A stretch of DNA of 64,000 nt from Marsupella aquatica (lineage: Eukaryota > Marchantiophyta). The notes beneath the pieces are model-generated. The model saw only the letters and a list, made by a program, of their open reading frames with translations, did no database searches and had not been told where the DNA came from. The stretch lies in assembly GCA_973895155.1 (NCBI GenBank), contig OZ316897.1, positions 19,468,001 to 19,532,000 of the forward strand, read 5' to 3'. The translations under genes were made by a program, and so were the position numbers. Shown here piece by piece: positions 43,423-55,587 of this stretch; within the stretch, counting starts at the first letter, position 1; every line of letters begins with the position of its first letter.

Positions 43423-45699
43423 CTAGGATGAAACCTGAGACATGGACTCTGGGCTAAACGGCATTGTGAGTAGCTCTGGAGTCGTCAAAGGTCTACTTAG
43501 CACCTTCCTAGATGATTCCAAAGCCCTCGTTCTTTTCCCCAATTCCCGACCCTCAGTTTTGGGTGTCAAAAGCCTCCCTGTAGACTCGCCATCTTGGTTA
43601 TCATCTTTCCCAGACTTGTTTCCCAGCTTTTGTGACATGGGAGCCGCCTCCAAAGCAAGTAGCAACATTTCACCTTTAGCTTGGAGGTTTGCCTGAATGC
43701 ACACATGTAATAGTATTGAGGGTCAATACACTATTGGAGACTTTAAAATTGGAACAACCACTTGGACTATCCAATTAAGTGCAGACAACAACAAAGGAAT
43801 TGATAATGCATGCATCACTTGTCTCATTTTCCGTACCTGTTCATGCACAGTTTGGATTTGTTGTACGAGTTGTCTCCTACTGAAAAGATCAATACTTGGC
43901 GCCCCATAGTACACTCTTTTCATGTGATCTATGTAACTTACTCGCCTCTGTTCTCCGTGTGTGGGTAAGCCCCACGTTCGTAACCAATCATCAGAAAATG
44001 GTAGCCCACAAGCTTCACACTTAGGAGTATCCTTTGAATCACCAATCAAAGAAAAAAGACAACTCGGATGATATGTGTGCCCACAGGATGCTGGGATCCA
44101 ATTGCAGCAATGATAACCATTGCAACAAACGGGACAACTTGATAACAGAACTTGGGTTGACACTGGAGAAGTAAGTGTCGCAACAAAGGTCGGCCTCAAG
44201 GTTGGACAGGGATTATGCAATACCCTCTCCAAAGTTGCATATTTAGACTTTTGTGGTTCCTCCGCCAAGTTAAGCTCCTTCAAGTCTGCATCCACAACTA
44301 CAGCCACTTTTTTCAATCGGGACACCATCCCTAATGATGCTTCAAACCGCTTCTGCTCAGCTGCAATGATCTCGGTCACCTTCACCATATCCCTCCCGAT
44401 GGTCTCTTGGCGGCCCTTCAACTCAGCAATTTTGGCTCTTGAGTTTTTAAGTCGGGTTTCCAAGAGAGTACTGAACTCAATGCCCTGTAACCATCGGAAA
44501 CAATTCAAATTTGTAAGAGTACAAAAATGCTAGACTAATACACTCCATAATTCTTTCTGATGATGCAAAATAATCAGGGAATGAAAGACTACGAATGATT
44601 CCCCTGCAAGGTAGGGTGAATATACCTCATTCCCAGAGCCCTCATCTTCCTTGTTGGCCTCTAGCTCGAGGTCTAAAATGATGTCATCGACTTCCTTGTC
44701 TGTAGAGTCTACCATCTCCCGCAATTGATCTTGTTCTTGTTCCATAGATCTCAACTGCTCATTAAGCTTTTCCACGGTTGTTGGGTGATCCCGTTCAGCT
44801 GCATCTAGGGCCTTCAAACTGGCTTCAACCTTGGCAGCGTCTAGCAGAGCCTCACGTTTTTGGCACTTTGTAGACAAAATTGCTGAGTCAAGCATGGATA
44901 GTAGAAGTCCGGTAGGCTCAGCTTGATAAAAGGGCACCTTTGGGACATCACAGACAATAGCCTTACACAGGGTGGTAAGTTCCTCATTGACCAATCCAAC
45001 CCCCGGAGTCTTATCATTGGCTACATTATCCCAAAGAGACAATTCAAACTCCTTGGAGGCATCTGCTGATTTTGGTTCGCTCTTAGACTGCGGGGCAGTC
45101 TCTATTGACACAGGACTCTTGTAAAGACGGGGCTTCCTAACACAAGGAGGCCCGTCTGGCCTACCCTTTCCCTCTCTCTCCCACTGGATTATCTGCCCCT
45201 TTAGCTTCGACGATGCATATGCGGCCCAATTGACTTTTCGGCCAAGAACACGCTCAACATAAGCACCTTTCACAAAGGTATGAGCCAGAAGTCCATTGAC
45301 CGGTTTATCGTAGCCATCAACAACTTGGGATAGATGCAACAAGTCTGCAATGGGGATGCCAACTGAGCTATTTAATCTATAACCATTGCGCGTTTTCTCT
45401 CCAAAACATGTACTCAAATCTTGGTCACTAACATCACTTATCTTATAAGGATTTTCACCGACATTGGGGAGTCCAAAGGTGACAGCAAAATATGTCGGGT
45501 CTCTCTGGAATTCAGCAGGATCCCAATCCTGCACACTCTTCTCGCTCTTCCGACTTGACATGCGGGTTTCTACTGAAACAGCAGGTGTGGCACCCCCAAC
45601 AACTATAGGTACATCTCTAACCTGCGGCGCCTCTATACGGTCTATTGCATTAGCGACATCTTTTGAAAGTCCATCAAGGTCAAGAGGCACAACACCCAT
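43423..45699 (-). CDS. Coiled-coil/RING-type zinc-finger protein of a transposon-like locus, three exons
   Basis: Exons 45699-44626, 44484-43837 and 43692-43423, with introns GTATAT...TTACAG (141 bp) and GTACGG...TTCAG (144 bp); all phase 0; about 663 residues. The N-terminal about 280 residues are unrecognised (contain DWDPAEFQRDPTYFAVTFGL). Two coiled-coil stretches follow (about 300-350 and 365-430). A RING-like zinc finger is encoded in exon 2: CPVCCNGYHCCNWIP, then SCGHTYHPSCLFSLIGDS, then PKCEACGLPFSDDWL. The Cys/His spacing fits a RING or related cross-brace domain. The C-terminal exon is Ser/Thr/Lys-rich. It is convergent with the transposase-like gene. Such fingers occur in plant transposon-borne proteins and in ubiquitin ligases; its function here is unknown. 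Confidence 0.65.
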
Positions 45700-47203
45700 C
45701 GTAACTTAGTCCTGAGTACACATACAAATCAACAATCCACCAAAGTAAAGGAGCGTGGTTTAACCTACAGATTTAGCTTCAACATTGAATGGCAAAGGTG
45801 ACCAAGAAATTGGAAAAGGAGCAGAAGTTATTCACCCCCGCCTCGAATCAATCCCCTGAATTCGGCCACCAAATTGCGCACCAAGTCTTGCACTCTCCGA
45901 CCGCGCGTGCCTCACCTCCAACCTCCAGGATCGTCAGTAGTGGGATTTGGGCTAATCAAATGTGATGCGCAATGGCGCCGAGAGTGGTTTGGTGGAGCTG
46001 GTGCGCCTCACCTCCAAATGCGGGATTCAAAATCATCTAAGTGTTTGGAAAGAATGACGAGAGAATCCAAAAGTGACCAAGTGAGAGCAGTTCGCGCGCA
46101 GTGACCTTCAACAGGGCCCAAAAGAGACAAACAAATTAAATGTGGCTTAGCCAACACGCACCAAGTACCCCCACCACGCCGGGAAAGCCGTGTCAAAGGA
46201 TGTGACTCCTGTGAAGGACATCACGCAAAAGCAACAAGTTGGCCCCACAGCTTGTGAGGTGGCCTTTCATAAATTAAAAGTCGCGTTCAAAATTCAAAAT
46301 GGGAGAAGGATGCTTGTCTTAAACTAGATCTTGTTCACATGGGCACGAAAATGACGGCTTAAGCTCATAATGGCTACCCCTTGAGTCACGCATTAGTGAT
46401 GGAATAATGATTATTGAAAAGTCCTTAGTCACTTCAAGATTGTGTAATCCTGGCCACACATGAGCCTTGGAAGTCCTTGGACATGAAGTCATTTCCCCTA
46501 GTCCTTGGGGCCTCCTTTGGTACCCCTCTAGCTTGCTTTTGACCTTTTCTCAGTTCTCTCTCTCAGAATGATGCAAAATTGGTTTGCTACTTAATTTACT
46601 CATTTGGTTATTTGAACAACATGGGCTTAAGCATGGATTTCTAGCTAAGCTTGCAAGGTATAATTATTACGTCACTCAAAACATGATTAGAATGGAAGAT
46701 GATCTCTGTAGATACCTGTCCAAATGCCATTGATTTATGCATTCTTTCTTTAGTGCATTCTTTCTTTCAAAAAAGAACCAGGCGACAAGAACCCCCCGGG
46801 CGAGAAGGGACCGTAGCCAACGGCAAACAAGGCCACAAACCAACAACTATCAGGCCAATCAGTCATGCAAGGCCACCACATCAAATTTGAGATCATAAAA
46901 GTCCACAGATCAACCCCAGCACTAAATCTATCCACTCAATTGTCCCAACAAGGTTAGGATCAGTCTTGGGCAGATGCTATCTACTTTGACCCCGGTGAGC
47001 CCCGACAATCCAAGGACCGTGACCCCAAATCTCATTCATCTTCTTCGTCATTCACAGTAGAGCTAAGGGAGACCGGACTGTCATGTTCCCAAGGTTGGAG
47101 AACAGTAGCTAATTGATCAATGTGGTTCTAATCTATTTTCTCTTCATATAAGAGGTGCAAATGTCCAGCATAAACTTCAGGTGTTGAACGGTGTAGCGGA
47201 GGA
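45700..47203. other. Right flank of the candidate composite transposon
   Basis: 45700-46200 is a likely promoter/leader of the minus-strand gene. Further AGTCCTTGG motifs occur at 46420-46512. The 16-mer at 46285 repeats the one at 34955. No other gene is seen. Confidence 0.4.
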
Positions 47204-47690
47204 TCAACCATCCTGGGAGTAGATTCCGAGAAACTGAGAGTAAGTGGCGGTGTTCTGTTCCTTCCAAATGTTGTTGCAGAATTCCATAATGAGAATCAGC
47301 CGGCCTGGTTTGCGTTTATGAGTGTGGATGGCACTCCTAATGGCCTTGAACAAGGAAGTGATGGGGAACCTGAGTGATGTGGACTGTTGGACCAGGACAT
47401 GCACTCCCGCCATCTAACCGGGCATCTAACAATCACCTTGTTGCACAACTAAAGAAAATATGTTCAATGTGCTTGAAACTCATTTTGCACCTGGAGCAAA
47501 TGCTGTTACTTACCTTCCAGTGGCTACCCCTACCGTTGGTGAAGAATTCATGGTTCAGTATTTGCCAAATAAAAAATTGGACCTTGGGGAGGGATCACCC
47601 CTTCTAGAGTTTCTTCCGCTTTGCTTGCTAACTCCCTTGTGTGCCCAGTTGGCCCCATCTCCAATTCAATTTAGTGATGTCCTCTGTTGT
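47204..47690 (-). pseudogene. LINE retrotransposon fragment, zf-RVT region
   Basis: On the minus strand one can read VQFFIWQILNHEFFTNGR, then CSRCK, EHIFFSC, and in a shifted frame MEFCNNIWKEQNTATYSQ. This is the zinc-binding reverse-transcriptase-associated domain (zf-RVT) found at the C-terminus of plant LINE polyproteins: P.V.FF.W...H....TN.R...C..C....E...H.FF.C, followed by IWK.RN. Stops and shifts show it is dead. No reverse transcriptase core lies next to it. Confidence 0.75.
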
Positions 47691-47907
47691 AGTTCTTGAT
47701 GTACAATTCACCTAAATTAATCCCATTGGGGAACTTCCATCCCCTGTTGTTCCCAGCCTACTTCCACTGCCAGGCAGGGCAGTCGGTTAATTGCTGATCG
47801 CTCAAGCTCGGGCTGCTTCTCAGCCTGGAATATAACCTGGTTCTAGGTAGCTTATCCCTGAATCAGCTGCCCCTTCCCCCTTCCAAGTTGCGCTAAGCTC
47901 ACGTACT

Positions 47908-48345
47908 GATGCCATCAAGGGATTTCAGTGCTCAAAGCTCTTGGAACAATTCCTTGGTCCTTTGATCATCTTTCACCTTGAAGAAGATGATGTGGTCCAC
48001 GATTGTATACACCTCACTTTTGGAGTCAGATAAGTCATCAGTTTTCTAAGATGTTTATTGTTCCTCATTTTGCTCTTGGTATGTTGCCCTCCTTGGGCAT
48101 GAAGCAGACCCTTGTGCTTCGCTGATTTCTAAGCCGGGGGATGAAATGTTGTAGGAACGTCCTCTGCAAAGAGTTTCTCTGATCCAGTTGGAACACAGGA
48201 GGAAAAGTCATATCAAAACTGTCTGCCACCATTTGCCTCAGTCACAAGAAGGTTTGACACATATTGCTTTGTAGCGAGCAAGCTCCACCGCTTATTGTAA
48301 CGCTCTCTACCACGAGAACTCTCCTTCAAAACCTTGCAGCATGCA
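47908..48345 (-). pseudogene. Decayed partial copy of the A/B-barrel gene (26555-26985)
   Basis: On the plus strand it runs collinear with 26555-26985, from GATGCCATCAAGGGA through CATCTTTCACCTTGAAGAAG, CCTTGTGCTTCGCTG and CCTCTGCAAAGAGTTTCTCT to CTCTCCTTCAAAACCTT. It spans the 5' part of the exon, the splice acceptor and about 160 bp of intron/upstream sequence, so it arose at DNA level and not through mRNA. Small indels disrupt the frame. Several former CpG sites are now TpG or CpA. Confidence 0.93.
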
Positions 48346-48824
48346 AAGCGTACACTTAGAAGGAGTCCACTGTGTAGGATTTAGCAGCTGCAAAATTGTG
48401 AGAGCTGGGAGATGACACTCATGCCTCGACAATCATCTCATCGAAGAAGTGTCTTTCATAAAACACTGCATTCAATCAGAATAATTATGACTCCTTTGTG
48501 ATCAGGAAATTTCAATGAATAACGTAACCCTGATTCCATAAAACTTTGCAGCAGGAGTGTTTCTCTCTTGTCAGGTGGCTCAAGTATGGTTTGAATGGGA
48601 TAACAACCTGCACTACTGCATTCATTTGTTGAATGTTGAATTCTTTCAAATGATGTGGTCCATGAGTCTTAGTTGCCTATAAAATCATTTGTGTTTGAAG
48701 AATCCTTTGTTTTCAGTTTTGCTACACAGCCTCTTAGTTTGGATGTGAAGCCAGGGCTCTAAATTGGTAAAGTTGGGGCAAAAGAATTTTAGACATTCTT
48801 TGAATCAATAAGTAACATGTGCCC
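48346..48824. other. Intergenic
   Basis: No supported gene or repeat. Confidence 0.4.
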
Positions 48825-49749
48825 CTACGCTGGTTCCTTTAGTACTTCTTGCAGCCCCTCACTCCTTGCGTTATTTCCTCTGTAATTATCAATGAGAGTT
48901 TGCCTCTCAGTCCAAGTCTTCAAAAGCTTCATCCTTTCCCAAAGTTTCTGTGACTGCTGGCTCTTTTGATCTGATTGGGACTTGGAAATTGAGGTTTGAG
49001 TTGGTTTCTCATCGTCGTTCTTCCCAGTTAGAGAGTACATCCAATCTTTTGCCCAGTCCACATTCATGTAATATATAAAGTCTGACTCAAATTGAGAGAT
49101 GTTCATCATGTTAGGATCTGGTTCACTACCAGCGTCCGGAGAATCACAATATAAGATAGCCATCTCTTCTGGTTTGAGCTTATGAGGGGCATCCAAAAGG
49201 CTAAGGGTAGGAGATAGAGTGGGGAGGCCCATTTTATCCTCTGTAGGATCTTTCTTCTCCCCTTGTTTGTCTTTGAGAAGGGATGCGTCTTCACCAGCAA
49301 AAAATACACCTTTCTGAGTTTTCTTCTCGTGTGAGTCATCTTTAGTACTTTTGCTTGGGACCTTTGGGAGAATTGGATCTTTGATCAATATCTTGTCTAA
49401 ACCTGTCTTTTGGTTGGAAGCTTGAACTGGCTCTCCAATGCTACTGCCAATCCCCACTCCTTCCCGGGGATTGTTCTTGGCTGAGCCACCAATGGTTTTG
49501 CTTTCAGGCATTTCCAATGTTGTGTTCCCAATCAATATGTTGTCCACTGATCTTCTTTTGACTTGTGATAAGAACGAAGAAGGGATAATAATGGTGGGGG
49601 GAAGCAAATCTTCATTGGTTTGATCTTTCTGAAGCTCTACGTGATTGGATTGAATGAAAGTTGCCAAGGCAGTTTCTGTCAAAATTCCCATGGGCCAAAT
49701 TGTTCTTGGTCCGATAACACACTCAACAATGAATATTGACTCTTTCCAG
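48825..49749 (-). CDS. Unidentified exon, Lys/Ser-rich protein C-terminus
   Basis: Open on the minus strand from an acceptor (CCATTTCAG at about 49750) to the stop at 48825, about 307 codons. It starts WKESIFIVECVIGPRTIWPM, continues as a polar linker with several KDD/SKS segments and ends with acidic MMNISQFESDFIYYMNVDW and charged helices. The apparent start further upstream is TTG and lies in what looks like intron. It may be the 3' exon of the same gene as the agglutinin-like ORF at 50377-50985 on the same strand. I recognise no domain. Confidence 0.4.
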
Positions 49750-50376
49750 CTGAAATGGAAAATTAAATTGATTAAATTCACTGATGAGGTGTTCAGATCT
49801 TGCTCGTTGTTGCATGGTATCACATAAATATGTGTGAAAAAATTAATTGAATGTGGGAAAATAGCTTGGAAAACTGGAATTTTCTCCAACTGTAGAGTTT
49901 AAAGTCATTACTCCTAGCCTTATTTAACCCTAAGTATGCAAAATTTGAGATCACTGAAACCCATCGTTGTCACTGCATATTTTTCTTCTGGATATAAGTT
50001 TGAAGAAGCACTTACATGCACTTGGAAGAAAATTATTTCAAATTGTTGATCTGACTAGGCTACCCGCTAGGCTAAGGACATTATCAATGGTTAATTCATA
50101 CATTACATTAAAGATTTACAGTCATTCCCTAACAGTGAGCAAATGCATCTTTAATCCAACCAAACCTAAATGATGAAGATCTTGCCAAGAAAAGTTATTT
50201 AAATAGTAAGTGACCTCCACTAAAGTTAAGCCAGAGCTAACTAGAGGTGAATATAAAGTCTATCTAAGTGTGATCACACAAGGGAACCTTGTTAGATACC
50301 AATGGCGTAATAAGAGACACTTATTTATATGGTTGGTGTTTTAAATAATTCCCATTGTCTTATTTTGGTAGGAAGC

Positions 50377-50985
50377 TTAATATGCATATTGTAAACTAAA
50401 AAAATAAAATCCAGAGTTTGTGTTGAACCTTATTTCTTTGCACATGCAACCAAGAAAGTCAACAGTATCCAAGGCAATTGTATTTTGACATATTTTGAGG
50501 GGAGCCAAGTAACGCCTATCAATGGGATTTCTTAAGGTGACCTTCTTTGTCTCTCCTCCAGTTTCCTTCACCTCAAAGTCAAAGATATCTGCATCTTCCT
50601 CACTATCGGTAATGGCCATAGTGATTTTAAAGTTTTCACTTCCAACTCCTTGCCTCTCATATTTGGATAAGTTGTAGTTTGGTACCTTGGAATTAGCAAT
50701 ACACTTCCAATACTTTTTTGTTGCTAATGACTTTATCTTGACTCCCTTCCATCCATAAGGACGGAGATTTTCACGTGCTTGCACATGCACAGTTTCAAAT
50801 ACCATACTAGTATCACAATGATCCATCTTTGCTGAGAACGTTAGCCTTCCCTCCTCATCTTTGGACACACATAAATATTTGCACAGTGATTGTGACTTTA
50901 ACCTCAAAAAATGTGGCAATGTCTCCTTTGATGCGAGGGCTTCGTCATCTAAAAGTTTTGGTAGAGTGTGCACAACTATTGGCAT
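50377..50985 (-). CDS. Amaranthin-like (agglutinin-domain) protein, possibly 5' exon
   Basis: 202 residues from ATG 50985. After a short leader, LPHFLRLKSQSLCKYLCVS begins a beta-trefoil-like domain, with LTFSAKMDHCDTSMVFETV, GWKGVKIKSLATKKYWKC and FKITMAITDSEEDADIFDF. The alternation of KYL strands, FE-type strands and the IKS..TKKYW block resemble the amaranthin/agglutinin domain of plant lectins, which binds carbohydrates in the cytosol or nucleus. The last residues after FLGCMCKEIRFN look like read-through into intron. A downstream exon on the same strand (49749-48825) is a candidate continuation. The assignment is by eye. Confidence 0.45.
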   Translation of the reverse strand: MPIVVHTLPKLLDDEALASKETLPHFLRLKSQSLCKYLCVSKDEEGRLTFSAKMDHCDTSMVFETVHVQARENLRPYGWKGVKIKSLATKKYWKCIANSKVPNYNLSKYERQGVGSENFKITMAITDSEEDADIFDFEVKETGGETKKVTLRNPIDRRYLAPLKICQNTIALDTVDFLGCMCKEIRFNTNSGFYFFSLQYAY

Positions 50986-51791
50986 GATGGTGAAATTCTT
51001 TAGCTGTGGCCTTAGAACAATTATGTATAAAAAGCTTTCAAATTAGCTGCGTCTCTACTTGCTTCTTTGATCTAAATCACCACAGTAGATTTTGTGTTAC
51101 AAATTGTCTGAGCTTTAATTTCACTGGCCTTAATTAGGTCTACAAATGTTGAAACTTGACCATCAATGATTTTTGCATAATTATATTAAGCTAATTAACC
51201 GACATCAGGACTGCTTACAAGTATCCATGCAACAGGAAAAATAATTGATAGAGTAATTATCAAAAAAGTTCTACAGTAAGTCTTACTGCCCTGTACACTT
51301 AGAGTCACTTTAGTTAATGTACTATCAATGGCGTTTTGTATACAAATAACTATATACTCTGAATAGATTTGCTTGTTTGAGGTAAAAAAACATCCACTTT
51401 GATTATTTAAAATAGTTTTAGCAAGCAAGTAAAGCAAATCAACGCCCTTTAGTACAACAATGACATACTTTAGAGCGTTAGTTAAGACTGATCAAGAGAA
51501 ATGATAACAAGCTCTTGAGACTCAACTTTTAAGTTTTGTGACACTTACTTTTCAAATAACTCTACTCTACATTTACTAAGGAGAAACTTCTGTGGGAATC
51601 CTAGCAAATGGTTTAATCCATCATATCTTACCAATAATAAAACAATGATTATGCAGGACAATTATACACCAAATTTGTCTCAGCAAGCAAAAAATAATAA
51701 TTATATAAATGTATTACAGTTGTATATTAGAGAATGGTGAAAAAATCAACAATTAAATGATACATCTTTCCTTTACATTTGCATAACAGAT

Positions 51792-51840
<49 letters not shown>

Positions 51841-54415
51841 GGCAATCATACATCCAACATTAATGGAAAATGGAGGTTTTATGGTAGTCAAAAAAGCAAC
51901 ATTGAGAATTATTGATGAGATTAATAGATTAGTTTTTACCATTCTACCTAGGCTATGTCATAATCTATACAGTTGGACTATTTGAGAGAGACTCTAAGAA
52001 ACCAGAGTTTATTTTACAGTCTATCAATTTTGGTGTAGGATGCAATGCAAGAAAGAGACTACATTGCAGTATGAGGGAGGAAGTCTAGAAGGTTTAAGCT
52101 TTAAATATTTGTTTTCAACAACCTTGAAAGTCTTCATTTCTGCTATGGACAAAGTATACAAATTTTTGACAAGGGATGTTCAAAATTGCAATAATTTCAT
52201 GCGCATTGCCAGGGTTTTGAATAATATTTAGCCAATTCCTAATGAAATATAAAATCTCAAGGAATCAAGATAGAATGCAAGATTGAAAAATTATTGCAAT
52301 GAATCTTTTGACCCATGGTATGGATCCCAGTCAACCACTAATTTATTTTAAAAGTGGAACATGTTACATGTGAACTAGTATTAAACATCAACCACGTGAC
52401 GTTACCTAATCATCACATTCAACGGACAATATACCTTATAACAAAACATATCTATATGGAAACTACATTTCCATAAAATCAAGAATATTTGAAACAAACC
52501 CTTTCTATTTAAGAGAAAAAGTATCAAGGTAACTTAATTAAAACATGACATGAGAAACTTGACTGTAAATTAGTACTTAGTTTAGATAGCGTAAAAAGGG
52601 ATTTGGACTCAACATTGTCAATGTCAAAAGATGTACCTCCTGATAGACAACAAATTTAGTAATTAGTATAGTTACATGCCTACAATATGTTACACAAGTT
52701 GGTATAATTGAATCACTCTACACTGCTATAATTAAAAAGAAAATCATTTTTGAAAATCATGTGGGCATCCTCTTCTTGTAAAGTTGTATGATTGTGTACA
52801 ATAGCCTAAGTTCAACATTTTTGTATAATTTGCAGTTGTCATGTAAGACTTCATGACTTGTGCATGTTGAATATAACTATCAATCAATCAATCTTAAGGG
52901 TGTCCCCTTAACTTTGCTTCCCTCTAGATTGAATGCATGCTCTTACTTTTAGTATTACTAACGATGGGCACAAATGAAGAGAGCAGGTCTGATATTGGCA
53001 TAGTGATTATCATAATTAGTTGTGGGGCGTCAGGCAATAGTTCAATGATCATCACCAATTTAGAGCCTGACTTATATTGTACTTGTCAAGGCTGGGATAC
53101 TAACCAAACTAAGGCAAAATTAGGGTTTTGGGTCCTAGACTGTTTTGGTGCCGTATTTCTCTATTTCATGGGCAATAGAAGTGTTCGTAGGACTGGTTGT
53201 CTAGACCTACCCTTAAATTATACCACGGCTGATATCTCCACCCCGCTTCCCACTCCATATACAGAACAAAACAATACCACTAACTTTTTATTGAAGGAAT
53301 TTCTATGATTTACCCTTACCTCAAAACCATGTAATTGTCAGACCATGAAATTGTTTTACCCTTACCTCAAACCTTACTAATTTGGGATTAATCCTCTCTT
53401 ATACTGCTCATAATTGAGATTAAAAACCCTAATTTTCTTCCACATTTCATAAGGGATTCTGTTGGAAGTTTGAACAAAATGACCCTATGATAAGTTGCTA
53501 GCTTGAGATGTGCCATATTCACAAAAGTGAGACCCCACTACTATAGACTTCACAATTTTGCATTGCACATCAAAATATGACATATATGGCTTTTCACATC
53601 ACTCCATACCAGAGGGATATGCTCAATAGACCCCCTCCAGGAGAAACTTTACTTGATCAGCCCCCTCCAAACTTTTTTGCCCCAATCAGCCCCCTCATTA
53701 TGGCCCGTACCCTTTTCTCCCGTGTAAGGCAGTTTCCCCCGTGTAAAGGCCATACTGCACAGTTGGGAGCCATGCCACCACGCAGGGTGGCCTCCCACAG
53801 TCGACCATGAGACTCCGCTGCAGTAGGGCCACAACTACGCGGTTTTGCGTTCTCGCACTATGGTCCCTTATGAGCATGAATACTTCGTGGTTTATGTCTT
53901 CAACAAAATTTCTGTTTAGGGCACACATTGTCGGGGCGCACATTGTCGGGGCGGTTTAGGGTCAAGCACGCAGTAATCAGGCAACGGGACCTCGTAATTA
54001 GAAGTCAAAATCGGGCATTTGCCCATCCACGCCGCCACGATCAACATTAGGGTTATGTTACGCGAATGTGAATACATTGACATGATTGTATTCTATTTGT
54101 AAACTGATCTCCGCATTTTTTAATATCCTCCCATCCCAACTTTTGTCCATGCTCGATAACAAGTACACTCAACTTTCCACGAGGCGCACGGCGCACGGCG
54201 CACGCACCTGCCACCATCGATTGCACAAGGAAACAAGGTACTACTGTGCAGATGTTAGAATGTGTAAACTGAAGGCACAAACAATGTCAGGAAACGACGT
54301 CAGTTCATGGGCTGTAGAGCCCTTTTGCATGTGGCTTAGTAAATGTTTTTGAGCTTTACGTTAAATGGACATGACTAACCTCTGCATAGTACTCATATGC
54401 ACATTGAAGTACACG
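50986..54415. other. Long AT-rich region
   Basis: Mostly AT-rich sequence without a supported gene. It contains a GA microsatellite (51798-51837), a small CATTGTCGGGGCG duplication (53926 and 53941) and a GGCGCACGGCGCACGGCGCA run (54184-54205). The ORFs at 52937 and 53577 have no recognisable motif. Confidence 0.45.
51798..51837. repeat. (GA)n microsatellite, about 20 units
   Basis: Uninterrupted AG/GA dinucleotide run on the plus strand. Confidence 0.97.
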
Positions 54416-55587
54416 ATGGCAGATGATGTAAGTGACATCAAGCTTTGGCGTCGAGGGGATGTCTGTGAGGTGGACATTCCCGATTCAGATAGGCAATCAC
54501 CACAAAGAGCAAGGCGGGGAACAACACGAAGACATCTGAAAAATCTGAAATCAATCCTGGATGGGAAGAGTCCCGAAGAAGGTGAATCTACTGTGCTTCA
54601 AGTTAGTATTTGGAGGATTTGTTTGGCTTAAGTATGAAGTTGCTCCCGTATGAATCATAAGTTTTGCACTGTTGAAGTGGAGAGCTCCCATAGACGTTCT
54701 TCATTATGTATTCTACAATGCTCTTGGCAGTGGAAGCAGAGGCGGCTCGCATTCATCTGGGCAAGCGTTTTAACAATTTTGATGAATTTGATAGATGTTT
54801 GGACTTGTGGGCTGTCATGCATGGCCGAGTAGTGTATAGACTTAAAACCTCCCCCAATTTTCGAACAAGGGTTTGCCGATTTAGTAAGATTGCTCATCGA
54901 CATGAAAGGAAGTCAAGTGGTGACATCAGACCTGGGCCAGACAATTCTGAATGTAGTGATAGTTCAGAAGATGAAGATTCACTATATATCCATGAATTGG
55001 ATGATGAAGATGAAGATGAATTAGATTGGCACTATAACAGTCGTTACGGTGAGTATAGTGGGTTCCGTGACAGAGGAATGACATCCGAACCAAGGGGGAC
55101 ACGAAGGACACACAATGCCTATGCAGAACCATTATTGACAGCGGAAGAGGTAAAGCTTTCCAAGAGTCCATACCTATATCATTGTGGTTTTTTTTAATTA
55201 AGGGTTAGAAATGTAATACTTGTCACTCTGTGTTTTGATGCATGGTATGTTTGTGCTGCCATTGCAGATGGAAGACCGTGAGTTTCAAATTGCTATTCAA
55301 CAGATGACAGGATCAACAAACCAGTTTGGAGCAATCGTTCTCACAAATGCTCCACAAGTATACCTCAACCGGAATGTCTTCTTTGCATTTTACAATCAAT
55401 GTTTTGTATAGGACGTCATGAGTGTCTTCTATGTTTCATATAAACATCCCCATTGTGGTGTGTATTTTGTATACAATGACACCATTGTCTTCTGTGTTTC
55501 CATATACAATAACATGAATATGTTTTGTGTGGATTGCAATAGGAGGTTCGTGCACCCCTTGGACCTCTGGATCCAAACTGTCTCTAG
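54416..55587 (+). CDS. Hypothetical protein, four-exon model; possible Mutator-type N-terminal domain
   Basis: Model: 54416-54601, 54742-55149, 55268-55357 and 55543-55587. Donors are GTTAGT, GTAAAG and GTATAC; acceptors are GCAGAG, ATTGCAG and CAATAG; all phase 0; about 242 residues. Exon 2 begins ARIHLGKRFNNFDEFDRCLD, then LWAVMHGRVVYRLKTSPNFR. This resembles the DNA-binding N-terminal region of MuDR-type transposases (VG..F.s..e...al...a......y.v..s...r). A strongly acidic stretch follows (SDSSEDEDSLYIHELDDED). Exons 3 and 4 encode a short tail ending GPLDPNCL. The alternative acceptor at 54730 would need a different donor. It could be a host gene or a transposon remnant. Confidence 0.4.
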
